Assembly: GCA_002305535.1 (NCBI GenBank) | Contig: DBRE01000126.1 | Span: 1-12,956, forward strand | DNA: 12,956 nt | Origin: Syntrophomonas sp. UBA1376 | GTDB taxonomy: Bacteria; Bacillota; Syntrophomonadia; Syntrophomonadales; Syntrophomonadaceae | Reading direction: 5' to 3' | Shown here: positions 12,869 to 12,956 of the stretch, piece after piece | Numbering within the stretch: the stretch's first letter is position 1 | How the letters are laid out: each line of letters starts with the position of its first letter | The notes under the pieces: generated by a model | Seen by the model: the letters and a program-made list of their open reading frames with translations, nothing else | What the model was told of the DNA's origin: nothing | Database searches by the model: none | Program-made: the position numbers and the translations under genes

Positions 12869-12956
12869 CCTCCCTACCTCATATTAATGAATAATCCAAT
12901 GATACAGCGACTGTAACATATATCTGATAGTCAACATTGTACCATCAAGTAGGATT

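Noticed and set aside
12915..12945. Sigma-54-like TGGTAC...TTGAC on the minus strand before the chemoreceptor gene
   Set aside because: The GG to GC spacing is one base short and the -12 GC is replaced by GA.
1..12956. Mobile elements, CRISPR arrays, tRNA or rRNA genes, defence-system genes
   Set aside because: No transposase or integrase motifs, no regularly spaced repeats, and no RNA gene consensus seen on either strand.

Overview
The window looks like an ordinary chromosomal segment of a low-to-mid GC, Gram-positive-type anaerobe, probably an endospore-forming member of the Clostridia. This rests on strong AGGAGG-type ribosome-binding sites, frequent GTG/TTG starts, many hairpin-plus-T-run terminators, a PdaB-like polysaccharide deacetylase of the sporulation-associated kind, and a membrane pyrophosphatase. 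The genus cannot be named from the sequence alone. I see no insertion sequence, prophage, CRISPR array, tRNA or rRNA.

Layout, left to right. (1) 1-1297: possible tail of a + strand gene, a very long hairpin at 78-142, a minus-strand SRAP/YedK-type abasic-site protein (147-818), and a divergent 68-codon orphan (923-1129) with its own terminator. (2) 1298-4363: a large minus-strand membrane pyrophosphatase (hppA) that departs from the canonical family in several motifs, behind a 620-bp upstream region. That region holds leader signals for hppA on the minus strand and, on the plus strand, a candidate terminator-ended small RNA. (3) 4364-5680: convergent small orphans (94 aa; 61 aa tail-anchored membrane protein), then a strong promoter, a long structured leader and a 136-aa acidic orphan ended by a clean terminator. 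(4) 5736-7078: two-gene operon of a metallo-beta-lactamase-fold hydrolase and a membrane-anchored orphan. (5) 7098-7816: a DUF2892-type small membrane protein on the minus strand and a 470-bp divergent control region rich in direct and inverted repeats. (6) 7817-9600: rmuC, followed by a 27-codon gene with its own near-consensus promoter and a 17-bp terminator stem. (7) 9607-12956: two minus-strand genes, a PdaB-like deacetylase and a methyl-accepting chemotaxis protein with a dCache-like sensor and a C-terminal zinc-binding CZB domain.

The genes do not form one pathway. SRAP and RmuC both concern DNA integrity but are 7 kb apart and separately controlled. Most units are single genes bounded by terminators. 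No gene cluster resembling a new defence or biosynthetic system was found. The most worthwhile leads are the divergent pyrophosphatase, the three-way-junction leader RNA at about 5001-5058, the candidate sRNA at about 4139-4277, and the 27-residue protein gene at 9471-9554.
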